DNA of 64,000 nucleotides from Candidatus Schekmanbacteria bacterium RIFCSPLOWO2_02_FULL_38_14 (lineage in GTDB: Bacteria; Schekmanbacteria; GWA2-38-11). The stretch is taken from NCBI GenBank assembly GCA_001790855.1, contig MGDH01000009.1, positions 85,486 through 149,485 on the forward strand, read 5' to 3'. Under the pieces are notes generated by a model. It did no database searches. It was not told the DNA's origin and saw nothing but the letters and a program-made list of their open reading frames with translations. Both the position numbers and the translations under genes were made by a program. Positions 45,716 through 55,412 of this stretch are shown in pieces; the stretch's first letter is position 1, and each line of letters begins with the position of its first letter.

Positions 45716-47518
45716 TTGGAAAAAAATATATTTTCAAAAATATTTAGAAATGAAAAGCTAAGAGTCATTCTTCTTTATTCAATAATAGTCATAATTCTTA
45801 CTTATCCTTTTATCTACAAAATTCATAATCACCTTTTCAGGGGTTTTCTAAGAAGCGAATATAACAATAACCCAGTCATCTGGGAACCCAGATGGGATGG
45901 TGCACATCCTGATACTTTTGGATTTATATATACTATGGCATGGATTTCTCATTCCTTAACAACTGATCCCAAAAATCTTTTTAATGCAAATATCTTTTAT
46001 CCCAACAAAAACGTATTAGCTTATCATAACCATAACTTTACAAATGCTTTAATAGCTCTTCCATTTAATGCTATTTTAAAGAATCCGGTACTGGCGTATA
46101 ATTTTTTGGTATTTTTTTCATACATTTCAGCCGCCTTTGGCATGTATCTTTTAACCAAATTCTTTATTGATGACAAACTAATCTCTTTTACAAGCGGATT
46201 GATGTTTGTCTTCACATGGTTAAACTATTTTTATATCCAAGGGATTGAAGTAATTTCTACAGAATGGATACCTTTAACTTTTCTCTACCTGTTCAAATTT
46301 CTTGATTCTAAAAAAACAAAACATATTTTTTTATTTCTAATATTCTTTCTCCTTGGAGCTTTGACTTCATGGTATTTTCTCGTCTATTTGGTTTATAGTC
46401 TTGCTCTTCTCATTATTATCCAGATAATCTATAGATGGAGGGAAATCCTGACTCCCAGAAATCTAATCTTATTTTTAATCATTTTCATATTAGCTGCTGC
46501 TGTCATATATCCAATCTCATTACCATATTTAGAGAACAGACACCAGTTCCCTGACTTTAAAAGAACTAAAGCTAACACATTAATGGAGGCTGATTATTTA
46601 GATTACTATTTATTAACCATAGATAAGATGAAATATCTTCAATATATTTTATGTGCTTATATTCTGATAACCCTTTTGGGCAGAAAGAAAGATTCTGAAA
46701 ACGAGAACAGACTAATGCCTGCAAAGATATTTTTTTTACTCCTTGCTTTTTTTTCATTTTTACTTTCCATGGGACCTCGTTTAAAAGCTTTTGGAAAGGT
46801 ACGAAACATTCCTTTACCATATACACTGCTATTCGATTATTTCCCTGGATTTGAGATTACAAGAAACCCAAGACGATTCGAGGTTCTTTTAAACCTATCT
46901 TTGAGTTTCATAGCATGCTTAGCCATTTGGTACATAATTAAAATGATAAAGGGTGACGGTGTTAAAAAAGCTGTTAAAATCGCTTTAATCTTAATCCCAA
47001 TTGTCAACTATTCCCATATAGCCAATTTCCCAAACATGCTTCAGTATTGTCCAAGGGGCGATGAAGTCTACAAAGTTTATAAATGGCTTGCTTCTTTAAA
47101 TGAAGATGTATCTATCTATCAAACTTCATATAATAAACAAAATGGTTTTGCAAAGCCTGGCCATAGTATGAGAGAAGCAATTTATACTTACTATTCAATT
47201 TATCATTGGAAAAAAACCGTAAATGGGATTGCTACATGGATACCTCCGAGTTTTCGAAAACTTATTAATATGGAAGAACAATTCCCTTCCAAAAAGTTTC
47301 TAAATGAATTAAGGAACCTCGGCACTAATTATATAATAGTTATAGACTGTGTTGGTGATCTTCTGGACGTAAAAAATGGACCTTTAGAAGAATTACTTAG
47401 AGATAATGAAATAAGACTGATAAAAAAAGATACTGGCATAAAAAAGCTGAGATACAACTACGCCTATGAGATAATTTATAAAAATAAGTCACCCCAATAT
47501 AAAGATATCCCTTCCTAA
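45716..47518 (+). CDS. Multi-spanning GT-C-like membrane protein
   Basis: A 600-residue protein with 11-12 membrane helices and a short soluble C-terminus (~490-600). The first periplasmic loop contains EPRWDGAHPDTFGFIYTMAW, with an Asp/His cluster where GT-C enzymes carry their catalytic acid. It belongs to the broad class of uncharacterised bacterial membrane glycosyltransferases (YfhO/GT39-like). The only suitable start is TTG, with a weak ribosome site. It is first in a plus-strand run of six genes (to 55347) and probably uses polyprenyl-phosphate sugars. Confidence 0.62.
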   Translation: MEKNIFSKIFRNEKLRVILLYSIIVIILTYPFIYKIHNHLFRGFLRSEYNNNPVIWEPRWDGAHPDTFGFIYTMAWISHSLTTDPKNLFNANIFYPNKNVLAYHNHNFTNALIALPFNAILKNPVLAYNFLVFFSYISAAFGMYLLTKFFIDDKLISFTSGLMFVFTWLNYFYIQGIEVISTEWIPLTFLYLFKFLDSKKTKHIFLFLIFFLLGALTSWYFLVYLVYSLALLIIIQIIYRWREILTPRNLILFLIIFILAAAVIYPISLPYLENRHQFPDFKRTKANTLMEADYLDYYLLTIDKMKYLQYILCAYILITLLGRKKDSENENRLMPAKIFFLLLAFFSFLLSMGPRLKAFGKVRNIPLPYTLLFDYFPGFEITRNPRRFEVLLNLSLSFIACLAIWYIIKMIKGDGVKKAVKIALILIPIVNYSHIANFPNMLQYCPRGDEVYKVYKWLASLNEDVSIYQTSYNKQNGFAKPGHSMREAIYTYYSIYHWKKTVNGIATWIPPSFRKLINMEEQFPSKKFLNELRNLGTNYIIVIDCVGDLLDVKNGPLEELLRDNEIRLIKKDTGIKKLRYNYAYEIIYKNKSPQYKDIPS

Positions 47519-47595
47519 GGATTATCTTAGCCCTATTTTTGATTTTACTTTAATCTATGTTTAATTTATAAATTAATAATATAATTCAAAAAAAG

Positions 47596-49581
47596 ATGAG
47601 TAAGACCAATTCAGCAAAAAATAAAATAATTACCTTAACTTTTTTGATATTTGCATTTTTAGTAATCAGAATTACTTTTCTCCTCCTCTCCTTTTACTTC
47701 ATTAACAACCATGAAGAACTTTACAATGGTACTTTTGCTCATGATTTTATAAATAACCCAAAACTATTCTTCAACTACCCTGCCCTTCCGCTCAGCTATC
47801 AGTACATGCCTTTTGCAGGAGGAACTTTAGTCGTCAGCCTTTTAGCAACACCATTTTTTTTTATTTTTGGAAGTTCTATATTTTCACTAAAATTGTTATC
47901 ACTTTTTATTTCCATTATTGCATTTATAATATTTTTTCTTTTACTTGAGAAATTCTTCAGCTTAAAAGCTGCCTTGATTTTTGGAATCCTTTCTGCAATT
48001 TCACCGCCTTATCCTGTTATTATGTCCCTGATCCTTTGGGGAAACCATTACGAATCAATTTTACTTTCCGCACTTCTTATCTTCTTAATGTTCCATTACT
48101 GGACAAGGAATAAAAAGGAAAATTACAGGTATCTTATTTTTTCAGGTTTAGTTGCTGGATTTGGAATTTATTTTGACTATATCTTTTTTATAACTGTTGT
48201 TACAGTTATAACTTTTCACTTTTTGTATAATAGAGGCACTCTAAACAAGAAAGAGATGCTTTTATCTCCTATATCAATTTTAATAGGGCTGATCCCGTGG
48301 TTTTTTAGTATAATTTTCTTTAAACTCGACAACCTCACAATTTACCAGTTACTTAAGGCAAACTTCTCACCTGACTACCTAATTAAAAAGTTTCTAAACT
48401 TGGTGGTCCTTGATATTCCTAACTTTTTCTGGATAAAAGAATTTTATCTCTTTCGTATTAACGTTTTCTCAAATATTTATTATTTACTTTTTTTAATCTC
48501 ATTTTTTTATTTTTTATTTACCGGTATAAGAAGTTATCTAAAATTTAGATTACTGCCAAAAGAATTTTTATTTGTAGTATATATAATTTTATTTTCTATA
48601 ATTTTTACTCTTTCTAAATTTACAACCAGTGACACTCTACTTGAGTTAAATCTCAATCTCCATCCTTTTAGAATTTACCGCTATAGGTTTCTGGTTCCGT
48701 TATATCCTTTCATCATAATTCTGATCTCATTATTCTTAGCAAAGCTGAAGAAACATATTGTTTTTATTCCTATAACTGCAGCCCTTCTGATAATCTCTTT
48801 AGCTTCATACTCAGATTATCTCTCCACAAAAACTATAGGTGAGTGTTTTATTTATAAGGGCTATAGTTACAACATTCTTTCTGAAAAACTAGCAAGCAAT
48901 TACAGCCTGAAGAAATGTAGTGAAATAATTAGTAATTTGCCGAAGGAATATCGTCTTAAGCTTTATAAAGGGCTGGGGTTCTATTTTGCACAAAATGAAG
49001 GTGGATTCATACTGAATAAAAAAATATCACAATTTATTAATATAAATTATGAAAATTCATTTTATGAAGGGGTTGGGGGTGGACTAACAGAAAGATATAA
49101 AAATTTTAATGAAAGCTTAAAAATAATAGAGAAATTTGACGACAAAAACAAAATTCATTATCTCATGGAAGGGATAATGGAATTTTCCCCTTTGTTTAAC
49201 AGTTTTAAGGATATTACTGAATATTTAAACTCTTTGGCAAGTCAACAGTCTGATTACCTCTACAAGGCAATGGGTAAAGGTGCATATATATTACTAGGCC
49301 CCGATTATATTAATAAAGCAAGAAGTGAAACTGAAGGCAGTAGCAATATCATAATCTCTTTTTATAACGGTGTTGGAGAGGCAATATGGGAACAGATTAT
49401 TGATAAGAGGCAAACATTGTTGGGCAAAAAGGATATCCCTTCAATATTCCATGCAGATTACGACACAACACTTTCTAAAATATTAAACAGCAACAACGTG
49501 CTTAATAAAATTGATAAAAATATTTTACCTTATGTCAGGGAAGGACTGGAAAAAAATATTAACCTCAACAACCTTGAATGA
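47596..49581 (+). CDS. Multi-spanning GT-C-like membrane protein
   Basis: A 661-residue protein with about 11 membrane helices in residues 1-~410 and a ~240-residue soluble C-terminal domain. The first loop (NNHEELYNGTFAHDFINNP) carries acidic residues and a His-Asp pair, as in GT39-type enzymes. ISAISPPYPVIMSLILWGNHYES is a typical following helix region. The C-terminal domain, rich in GxGFYFAQNEGG and GVGGGLTE-type segments, is unfamiliar to me. It starts at ATG 77 bases after the previous gene and is followed by the sulfatase-like genes. Confidence 0.6.
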   Translation: MSKTNSAKNKIITLTFLIFAFLVIRITFLLLSFYFINNHEELYNGTFAHDFINNPKLFFNYPALPLSYQYMPFAGGTLVVSLLATPFFFIFGSSIFSLKLLSLFISIIAFIIFFLLLEKFFSLKAALIFGILSAISPPYPVIMSLILWGNHYESILLSALLIFLMFHYWTRNKKENYRYLIFSGLVAGFGIYFDYIFFITVVTVITFHFLYNRGTLNKKEMLLSPISILIGLIPWFFSIIFFKLDNLTIYQLLKANFSPDYLIKKFLNLVVLDIPNFFWIKEFYLFRINVFSNIYYLLFLISFFYFLFTGIRSYLKFRLLPKEFLFVVYIILFSIIFTLSKFTTSDTLLELNLNLHPFRIYRYRFLVPLYPFIIILISLFLAKLKKHIVFIPITAALLIISLASYSDYLSTKTIGECFIYKGYSYNILSEKLASNYSLKKCSEIISNLPKEYRLKLYKGLGFYFAQNEGGFILNKKISQFININYENSFYEGVGGGLTERYKNFNESLKIIEKFDDKNKIHYLMEGIMEFSPLFNSFKDITEYLNSLASQQSDYLYKAMGKGAYILLGPDYINKARSETEGSSNIIISFYNGVGEAIWEQIIDKRQTLLGKKDIPSIFHADYDTTLSKILNSNNVLNKIDKNILPYVREGLEKNINLNNLE

Positions 49582-49629
49582 GTTCTGTCTATGAATCAGA
49601 ACTAAATCATTTTTTTATGAAAGGAATTA

Positions 49630-51054
49630 ATGACTAACTCGCTTAAATTTAAAACTCTTTTAAAGGTTTCTTGCCTTTTATTCTTATTATTACAGTTTCA
49701 GGGATGTGACCTTCTTGCAATTTTCTCCGGCACCCCAAAATATATTTTGTTTATTTCTGTTGATACCCTAAGGGCTGACCATCTGGGTTGTTACGGCTAC
49801 AGCAGAAAAACTTCCCCTACTATTGATAAAATAGCAAAAGAAGGAACGCTTTTCGAAAATGTTGTTTGCCAGCGGGGAATAACCCTGCCATCATTAGCCT
49901 CTGTAATGACTTCAAAATATATAAACCAGCACATGCTGAAAGATCATATTTATGGCAATACCTTAAAAGATGATAAAACTACCCTGGCTGAATATCTTTC
50001 AAAAAATGGATATTCTACCCGAGCATTCTCAGCGAGCCTCCTTGTCAATCCGTTAACCGGAATCCATCAAGGCTTTAAAGATGTTACTGTTGAAATAGAT
50101 GAAAGGGAGCTCACAAATATGGCTTTGAGCTGGCTTAAGGATTTTACCGGTAAAAAACCTGATGGAAAGTTTTTTCTGTGGCTTCATTATATGGACCCCC
50201 ATGAACCCTACACGGCAAGAAAACCATATATAGATAAATTTGAACCAAGCCACAAAGGAAGTTACGCAAACGAAATTAGTTTCGACGTAACAGAAAAAAT
50301 GTTCCTTGAAAAAAGAAACCTCAGTAAAGAAGACCTTGATCATATTATTGCCCTGTATGACAGCCAGATCCCAAGGGTAGACGACTTCTTAAGGGAAATA
50401 GTTGAAGAATTGAAGAGGTTAGGAATCTACGATAAAACCCTTTTGGTTTTTTTTGCTGACCACGGTGAAGAGCTCTACGAGCACAATTTCTACATTGAAC
50501 ATCACAGGTCAGTTTACGAATCTGTTTTAAGAATACCCCTGATTATGAGATATCCTGGGAAAATTCCTGCAAACAAAAGAGTTAAAGATGTGGTGGAATC
50601 CATTGATATTACTCCTACAGTACTTGAATTTTGTAAAATCTCCCCATTAGATAAATTAAGTGGAACAAGTTTAAAACCACTTTGGGAAGAAAAAAAACTT
50701 AAAAAGGATTTTGGCGTCAGCGAGTGGTGGAATCTGATCTTTACTCTAAGAACACGGGACTGGGTCTATATCTGGAATCCAACCGGCTGCTGGCCAACAG
50801 ACTCGAGATATTCCGGGGGAGATTATCCCGTTGAAAAAGAGGAGCTATATAATATAAAGTTTGACCCTAAACAGAAAAACAATCTGGTTACTAAAAACCG
50901 CGAACTTGCAGATACCCTCAAGGCAAAGGTTACAACATGGATGACTTCTACCTTTGGCAAAAAAGAATGGACAAAGGAATTTAAAATTGAACAAAAACCA
51001 AAGTTAAATAAGAAGATGGAAGAAGCCTTAAAGAGTTTAGGATATATTAAATAG
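49630..51054 (+). CDS. Sulfatase-like alkaline-phosphatase-superfamily protein, Thr nucleophile, probable lipoprotein
   Basis: A 474-residue protein. The signal segment ends LLQFQGC, so Cys26 is a possible lipid anchor. Metal site FISVDTLRADHLGCYGYSR, then nucleophile region CQRGITLPSLASVMTSKY, where Thr85 stands in place of the Cys/Ser of true sulfatases, then HYMDPHEPY and FFADHGEELYEH. Thr is the nucleophile in phosphotransferases such as LtaS and EptA, so transfer or removal of a phospho-group (phosphoglycerol, phosphoethanolamine) is as likely as sulfate hydrolysis. AAGGAA precedes the ATG. It is paralogous to the next gene along its whole length. Confidence 0.85.
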   Translation: MTNSLKFKTLLKVSCLLFLLLQFQGCDLLAIFSGTPKYILFISVDTLRADHLGCYGYSRKTSPTIDKIAKEGTLFENVVCQRGITLPSLASVMTSKYINQHMLKDHIYGNTLKDDKTTLAEYLSKNGYSTRAFSASLLVNPLTGIHQGFKDVTVEIDERELTNMALSWLKDFTGKKPDGKFFLWLHYMDPHEPYTARKPYIDKFEPSHKGSYANEISFDVTEKMFLEKRNLSKEDLDHIIALYDSQIPRVDDFLREIVEELKRLGIYDKTLLVFFADHGEELYEHNFYIEHHRSVYESVLRIPLIMRYPGKIPANKRVKDVVESIDITPTVLEFCKISPLDKLSGTSLKPLWEEKKLKKDFGVSEWWNLIFTLRTRDWVYIWNPTGCWPTDSRYSGGDYPVEKEELYNIKFDPKQKNNLVTKNRELADTLKAKVTTWMTSTFGKKEWTKEFKIEQKPKLNKKMEEALKSLGYIK

Positions 51055-51124
51055 ATGGCAGACTCTTTTTGGTATTCTAACAGGGCTTAAAAATTATCCG
51101 TTAATTGTTTTCGGAGGCTAATTA

Positions 51125-52552
51125 GTGAAATATTTTTGTAAATATAAAACATTTTTATTACAAGTTTTTATTCTGTCATTTTTATTATTGCCGTTTTACA
51201 GGTGTGATTTTTTACCAATTTTCCCTGATGCTCCAAAATATATTTTGTTTATTTCTGTTGATACCCTCCGGGCTGATCATCTGGGTTGTTATGGCTACAG
51301 CAGAGAAACATCTCCTGCTATTGACAAAATAGCCAAAGAAGGAACACTTTTCGAAAATGTTGCCTGTCAGCGGGGAATAACTCTACCTTCATTAGCTTCA
51401 ATAATGACCTCAAAATATACAAGTCAGCATAAATTGACTGAAAATGTCCGGAACAATATTTTGCCAGATGACAAGATTACTTTAGCTGAATACCTTATAA
51501 AAAATGGATATTTTACCAGAGCTTTTAGTGCAAGCGGACTTGTCAGGCCGGAGTTTGGAATTCTTCAGGGTTTTAAGGAAGCAACTTTTGAGCTTGATGA
51601 AAGAAAGCTTACTGATAGGGCAGTTAGCTGGCTTAACAATTTTATCATGAAAAAGCCAAAAGAGAAATTTTTTATGTGGATACATTACCTTGACCCCCAT
51701 GAACCCTACACAGGAAAAAAACCATATATAGACAGATTTGAATTAAACTACAAAGGCAATTACGGAAATGAAATTGATTCTAATGCGGCAGAAAAAATCT
51801 TTCTTGAAAAAAAAACCCTCAGCAAAGAAGACTATGACCATCTAATTGCTCTGTACGACAGCCAGATTTCAAGAATAGATGAATTCATAGGGAAACTAAT
51901 TGAAGAACTAAAGAGGCTCGGAATTTACAATAAAACTCTCCTTGTCTTTTTTGCAGACCATGGAGAGGAGCTCTATGAACACAATTTCTATATACAACAC
52001 CAAAGGTCAGTTTATGAAAGCGTTTTGAGAATTCCTGTAATTATCAGATACCCTGAAAAGATTCCGGAAAACAGAAGGATTAAAAATGTGGTAGAATCAA
52101 TTGATATTATGCCAACAGTACTTGAATTTTGCGGAATTAAACCAACCGATAAAACGAGTGGCACAAGCTTAAAACCTCTTCTGGAGGGAAAAGAGCTTAA
52201 AAAGGATTTTGGAGTCAGCGAATGGAATAATTCAATCTTTATCCTGAAAACATCAGGATGGGCTTATATCTATAATCCAAAAGGAATTTGGCCAACAGAT
52301 CCGAGGTTTGAAGTGGGAGAATATCCTGTTGCAAAAGAAGAGTTGTATAATATAAAGCTTGACCCTAAACAGAAAAACAATCTGGTCTCCAAAAACCGCG
52401 AATTTGCAGATACCCTCAGGGCAAAGGTTATGACCTGGATGACTTCCACCCTTAGTAAAGAAGAATGGTCAAAAGAATTTAAAGTTGAAGAAAAACCAAA
52501 ATTAACCAAAAAGATGGAAGAAGCTTTAAAGAGTTTAGGATATATTAAATGA
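51125..52552 (+). CDS. Sulfatase-like alkaline-phosphatase-superfamily protein, Thr nucleophile (tandem paralogue)
   Basis: A 475-residue protein, closely similar to the preceding gene from the metal site (ISVDTLRADHLGCYGYSRET) to the identical end KKMEEALKSLGYIK. The nucleophile region is again GITLPSLAS with Thr. The signal segment ends LLPFYRC; Arg before Cys makes lipid anchoring doubtful, so it may instead be held by an uncleaved helix. It starts at GTG with GGAGG at good spacing. Its stop overlaps the next start by ATGA. Divergence between the copies is spread evenly, so the duplication is not recent. Confidence 0.85.
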   Translation: MKYFCKYKTFLLQVFILSFLLLPFYRCDFLPIFPDAPKYILFISVDTLRADHLGCYGYSRETSPAIDKIAKEGTLFENVACQRGITLPSLASIMTSKYTSQHKLTENVRNNILPDDKITLAEYLIKNGYFTRAFSASGLVRPEFGILQGFKEATFELDERKLTDRAVSWLNNFIMKKPKEKFFMWIHYLDPHEPYTGKKPYIDRFELNYKGNYGNEIDSNAAEKIFLEKKTLSKEDYDHLIALYDSQISRIDEFIGKLIEELKRLGIYNKTLLVFFADHGEELYEHNFYIQHQRSVYESVLRIPVIIRYPEKIPENRRIKNVVESIDIMPTVLEFCGIKPTDKTSGTSLKPLLEGKELKKDFGVSEWNNSIFILKTSGWAYIYNPKGIWPTDPRFEVGEYPVAKEELYNIKLDPKQKNNLVSKNREFADTLRAKVMTWMTSTLSKEEWSKEFKVEEKPKLTKKMEEALKSLGYIK

Positions 52553-54594
52553 TATTTAAAAATCAGCTTGATAAAATTATCATTTACAACTCACATAAAA
52601 AAAACCAGTTCAAATCTATATTAGTGGCACTCATTGGATTTTGTGTGGGACTTTTGGTTTCTTCTATTGTTATTCATTACCTCCCTTCCTCTTCTTCTGA
52701 CCTGGAAAAAGCGAAAGAACTTGGAATCGTAAGTCTGTCTGTATTGGCAGGTTACCCAAAATCACAAGAAACAATATATTATATAGCCGGTTTTTTTATC
52801 ACTCTCCTGGTTTCGCTATCAATATGGACTGCATGGATGGTTTATTCATCAAAGAAATACGAACCAGTAAAAAAAGAAAACCTTTCTCCGCAAAGTCCAG
52901 CAGATTTAAATGGAGTAAATTATAGTAGCTTTCTCACCAAAACTAATCTTCTCAGCTTCCTTTTGGTTATAACAGCAATCTTTATACTCACCTATAATAA
53001 AAATTTTTTCTATTCCAACTGGTTTAACCACTATACATTTTTTTCTGAGGAAGGACAGCATCTTTCTTATGCAAATGATATCCTTCATGGCAAAAAACTA
53101 TATAAAGATACATATGCAATTTATGGCCCCTTAATGGAATATCCTCTGGCACTTTTGATGAAATTTTTCACTCCCTCCATCCTGATTTCAAGGATTTACA
53201 CATACTCTCTTGACTTTATTGCCTTTGCCCTGATCTATTTATTATCAAAAGAGATTTTTTTAAAAAAAAGTGCCATCATAATAAATCTATTAATATTTCT
53301 CTCTTTCTATGCTCCGGTTTTTCCGGCTCCCAACGGTTCAATACTGAGAATATCCCTTGCACTTTTTGGTGTTGTTCCTCTTGCACGCTATATCAAAACC
53401 AAAAAATCATTTTATGCTGGATTATCAGGAATATTCTTAAGTGCCTCTCTTTTTTTCAGTCATGAGACAGCAATATGCCTCGCCATCTCTTCTTTCTTCA
53501 TGCTCATGTCTTCCAAATTCATTCAGGAACATGGAAAAGCTCGGATTGGCACGAAATTCTTTTCAAACTTTACACTTGGATTCAGCATAATTGCCCTTCC
53601 TGTAATTCTTTTTCTTTTATATGAGGGAACTTTTTCCTATTACCTTGAAGCTTCCATATCCTATCCTAAATACGTGACTTTAGGTTTTGGTGGAATCCCT
53701 TTCCCAAACCTGTTTATTGAATTTAAAAACATTATAAAACACTTTTCCTATAATAGTTTTAAAAATTTCTTATTCGTTTATGCAGCATACTGGCCAATCA
53801 TTCTTTACTTAGGAGTAACTTTGCATCTTATTATTAGTATAATATTAAAAAACTTCAATTACAAAAAATTGATAGCCTCCGGCATCCTCATTTATGGAAT
53901 TATTCTGTTTAAAGGCGCTCTTGGAAGGTCAGGAATTGATAGGAACTATTTGTTACTGCCGCCTGCAATAATACTTTCCATTTTCTATGCAGAAAAACTG
54001 CTAATTAAAATTTATGAAGTATATAAAAACAGATTACGCAACAAGCTGGGTTTAATAGCGCTATATTTTACCATCCTGATTTTTATTGGCGAAGGGTTGC
54101 TTTCATACGCAATCTGGCCCGCTCACTGGTGTATAGAATATTTCTTTATTTCCAACATTAATAAGGTATATAATTTAAATCTCAATGCCATTAATGATAT
54201 GGTTGTTTTAAAAATTCCACGAAGTGGGAATATAAGATTGCCGAGGACTCAAGCAGAAAGAATCAAGGCAGTTGTAGAATATGTCAAAAGCAACCTTACC
54301 GGCAAAGATTGCATTTTTGTTTTTCCCAATGATGCCACATATTATTTCCTGCTTGACCGGCCAATGCCAGCACGTTTTGGTGTGCTCCATGATGCAGCCA
54401 CTATTGGATTAAAGGAAGAAGTGGTAAAATATTTAAAAGAAAATACTCCGAAGTTTGTAATAAGTAATATGGGTGAATGGCAGGTTGACAGAATCCCTGA
54501 AGAAATTGAATTTCCACAGATTCTAAAATATATTAATAACAATTATCATTTTGAAAAAGAAATTTACGGAGTCAATATTTTAAGGAAAAACTAA
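52549..54594 (+). CDS. Multi-spanning GT-C-like membrane protein
   Basis: A 681-residue protein with two helices at the N-terminus (~25-100), a hydrophilic linker and then ten or so helices. The loop after the third helix (FFSEEGQHLSYANDILHGKKLYKD) resembles the acidic loop of GT39/ArnT-like enzymes, and TYAIYGPLMEYPLA follows as in that class. The C-terminal ~120 residues are soluble (AVVEYVKSNLTGKDCIFVFP). The extra N-terminal pair of helices is unusual. It is translationally coupled to the upstream sulfatase-like gene (ATGA). Confidence 0.65.
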   Translation: MIFKNQLDKIIIYNSHKKNQFKSILVALIGFCVGLLVSSIVIHYLPSSSSDLEKAKELGIVSLSVLAGYPKSQETIYYIAGFFITLLVSLSIWTAWMVYSSKKYEPVKKENLSPQSPADLNGVNYSSFLTKTNLLSFLLVITAIFILTYNKNFFYSNWFNHYTFFSEEGQHLSYANDILHGKKLYKDTYAIYGPLMEYPLALLMKFFTPSILISRIYTYSLDFIAFALIYLLSKEIFLKKSAIIINLLIFLSFYAPVFPAPNGSILRISLALFGVVPLARYIKTKKSFYAGLSGIFLSASLFFSHETAICLAISSFFMLMSSKFIQEHGKARIGTKFFSNFTLGFSIIALPVILFLLYEGTFSYYLEASISYPKYVTLGFGGIPFPNLFIEFKNIIKHFSYNSFKNFLFVYAAYWPIILYLGVTLHLIISIILKNFNYKKLIASGILIYGIILFKGALGRSGIDRNYLLLPPAIILSIFYAEKLLIKIYEVYKNRLRNKLGLIALYFTILIFIGEGLLSYAIWPAHWCIEYFFISNINKVYNLNLNAINDMVVLKIPRSGNIRLPRTQAERIKAVVEYVKSNLTGKDCIFVFPNDATYYFLLDRPMPARFGVLHDAATIGLKEEVVKYLKENTPKFVISNMGEWQVDRIPEEIEFPQILKYINNNYHFEKEIYGVNILRKN

Positions 54595-54612
54595 TATTTC
54601 TATCTAATAAAA

Positions 54613-55347
54613 ATGGAAAATCAGCATATAGATTTATCAGTTGTAATACCCGCTTTTAATGAAGAAAATAGAATTTTTAAATCTCTTGACGCTATTGATA
54701 CATATCTGTCCTCTAAGAATCTCAGATATGAAATAATAGTGGTTGATGATGGAAGCAATGACAATACACCCTCCATCGTAAAAGCGTTCTGCAAAACTCA
54801 CGCCAGGGCCTTTTATACAACTTATGGGAAAAATATGGGTAAGGGCTATGCTGTAAGACAAGGTGTAAATATTTCAAAAGGATATTTTGTACTGTTTTCC
54901 GATGCTGACCTTTCAACTCCAATAGAAGAAATAGAAAAATTAATTAAAGCTATCAAAAGCGGCTATGATATATCAATTGGCTCAAGGGCTTTATCAGACT
55001 CGGAAATAATTATCTCACAACCCTTTTACCGCAAAACAATTGGGAAAATTTTTAATATTCTGGTAAGGTTACTCATATTCGGAGGAATAAAAGATACTCA
55101 GTGCGGATTTAAATGTTTTACGGGAACAGCAGTAAAAAAGATTTTCAGCAAATGCAGAATAAACGGCTTTAGTTTTGATGTTGAAGCGCTTTTTATCGGG
55201 AAAAAACTTGGTTTTAAGATAATGGATATTCCTATTCAATGGATTAACTCGCCTGAAAGCAGGGTTCACCCTATAAAGCATTCTCTGGCAATGATAAAGG
55301 AACTCCTGCAGATCAGATGGAATGAGATGAGAGGGTTGTATAAGTAG
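54613..55347 (+). CDS. Polyprenyl-phosphate beta-glycosyltransferase (ALG5/DPM1-like GT2)
   Basis: A 244-residue protein: LSVVIPAFNEENRIFKSL, IIVVDDGSNDNT, GKNMGKGYAVRQGVN, LFSDADLSTPIEEIEKL and DTQCGFKCFTGTAVKKIF. The DADLSTP motif and layout match dolichyl-phosphate beta-glucosyltransferase (ALG5) and its bacterial homologues. It should make a polyprenyl-phosphate sugar donor. No C-terminal membrane helix is present. It is last in the plus-strand run, 18 bases after the GT-C gene. Its stop codon lies in the palindromic repeat that follows. Confidence 0.9.
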   Translation: MENQHIDLSVVIPAFNEENRIFKSLDAIDTYLSSKNLRYEIIVVDDGSNDNTPSIVKAFCKTHARAFYTTYGKNMGKGYAVRQGVNISKGYFVLFSDADLSTPIEEIEKLIKAIKSGYDISIGSRALSDSEIIISQPFYRKTIGKIFNILVRLLIFGGIKDTQCGFKCFTGTAVKKIFSKCRINGFSFDVEALFIGKKLGFKIMDIPIQWINSPESRVHPIKHSLAMIKELLQIRWNEMRGLYK

Positions 55348-55397
55348 CCGCAGGCTTTAGCCTGCGTTATATGGCGCAACCTAAAGGTTGCGGCTAC
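55344..55397. repeat. Double-hairpin palindromic repeat between convergent genes
   Basis: A 54-base element with outer arms GTAGCCGCA (55344-55352) and TGCGGCTAC (55389-55397). Inside are two perfect hairpins: CGCAGGCT-TT-AGCCTGCG (55349-55366) and CGCAACCT-AA-AGGTTGCG (55375-55392). It sits between the 3' ends of two convergent genes, includes the stop codon of the left one and can act as a two-way terminator. Its form is that of REP-like interspersed repeats. Confidence 0.85.
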
Positions 55398-55412
55398 AAA
55401 TTATTGCCACTT

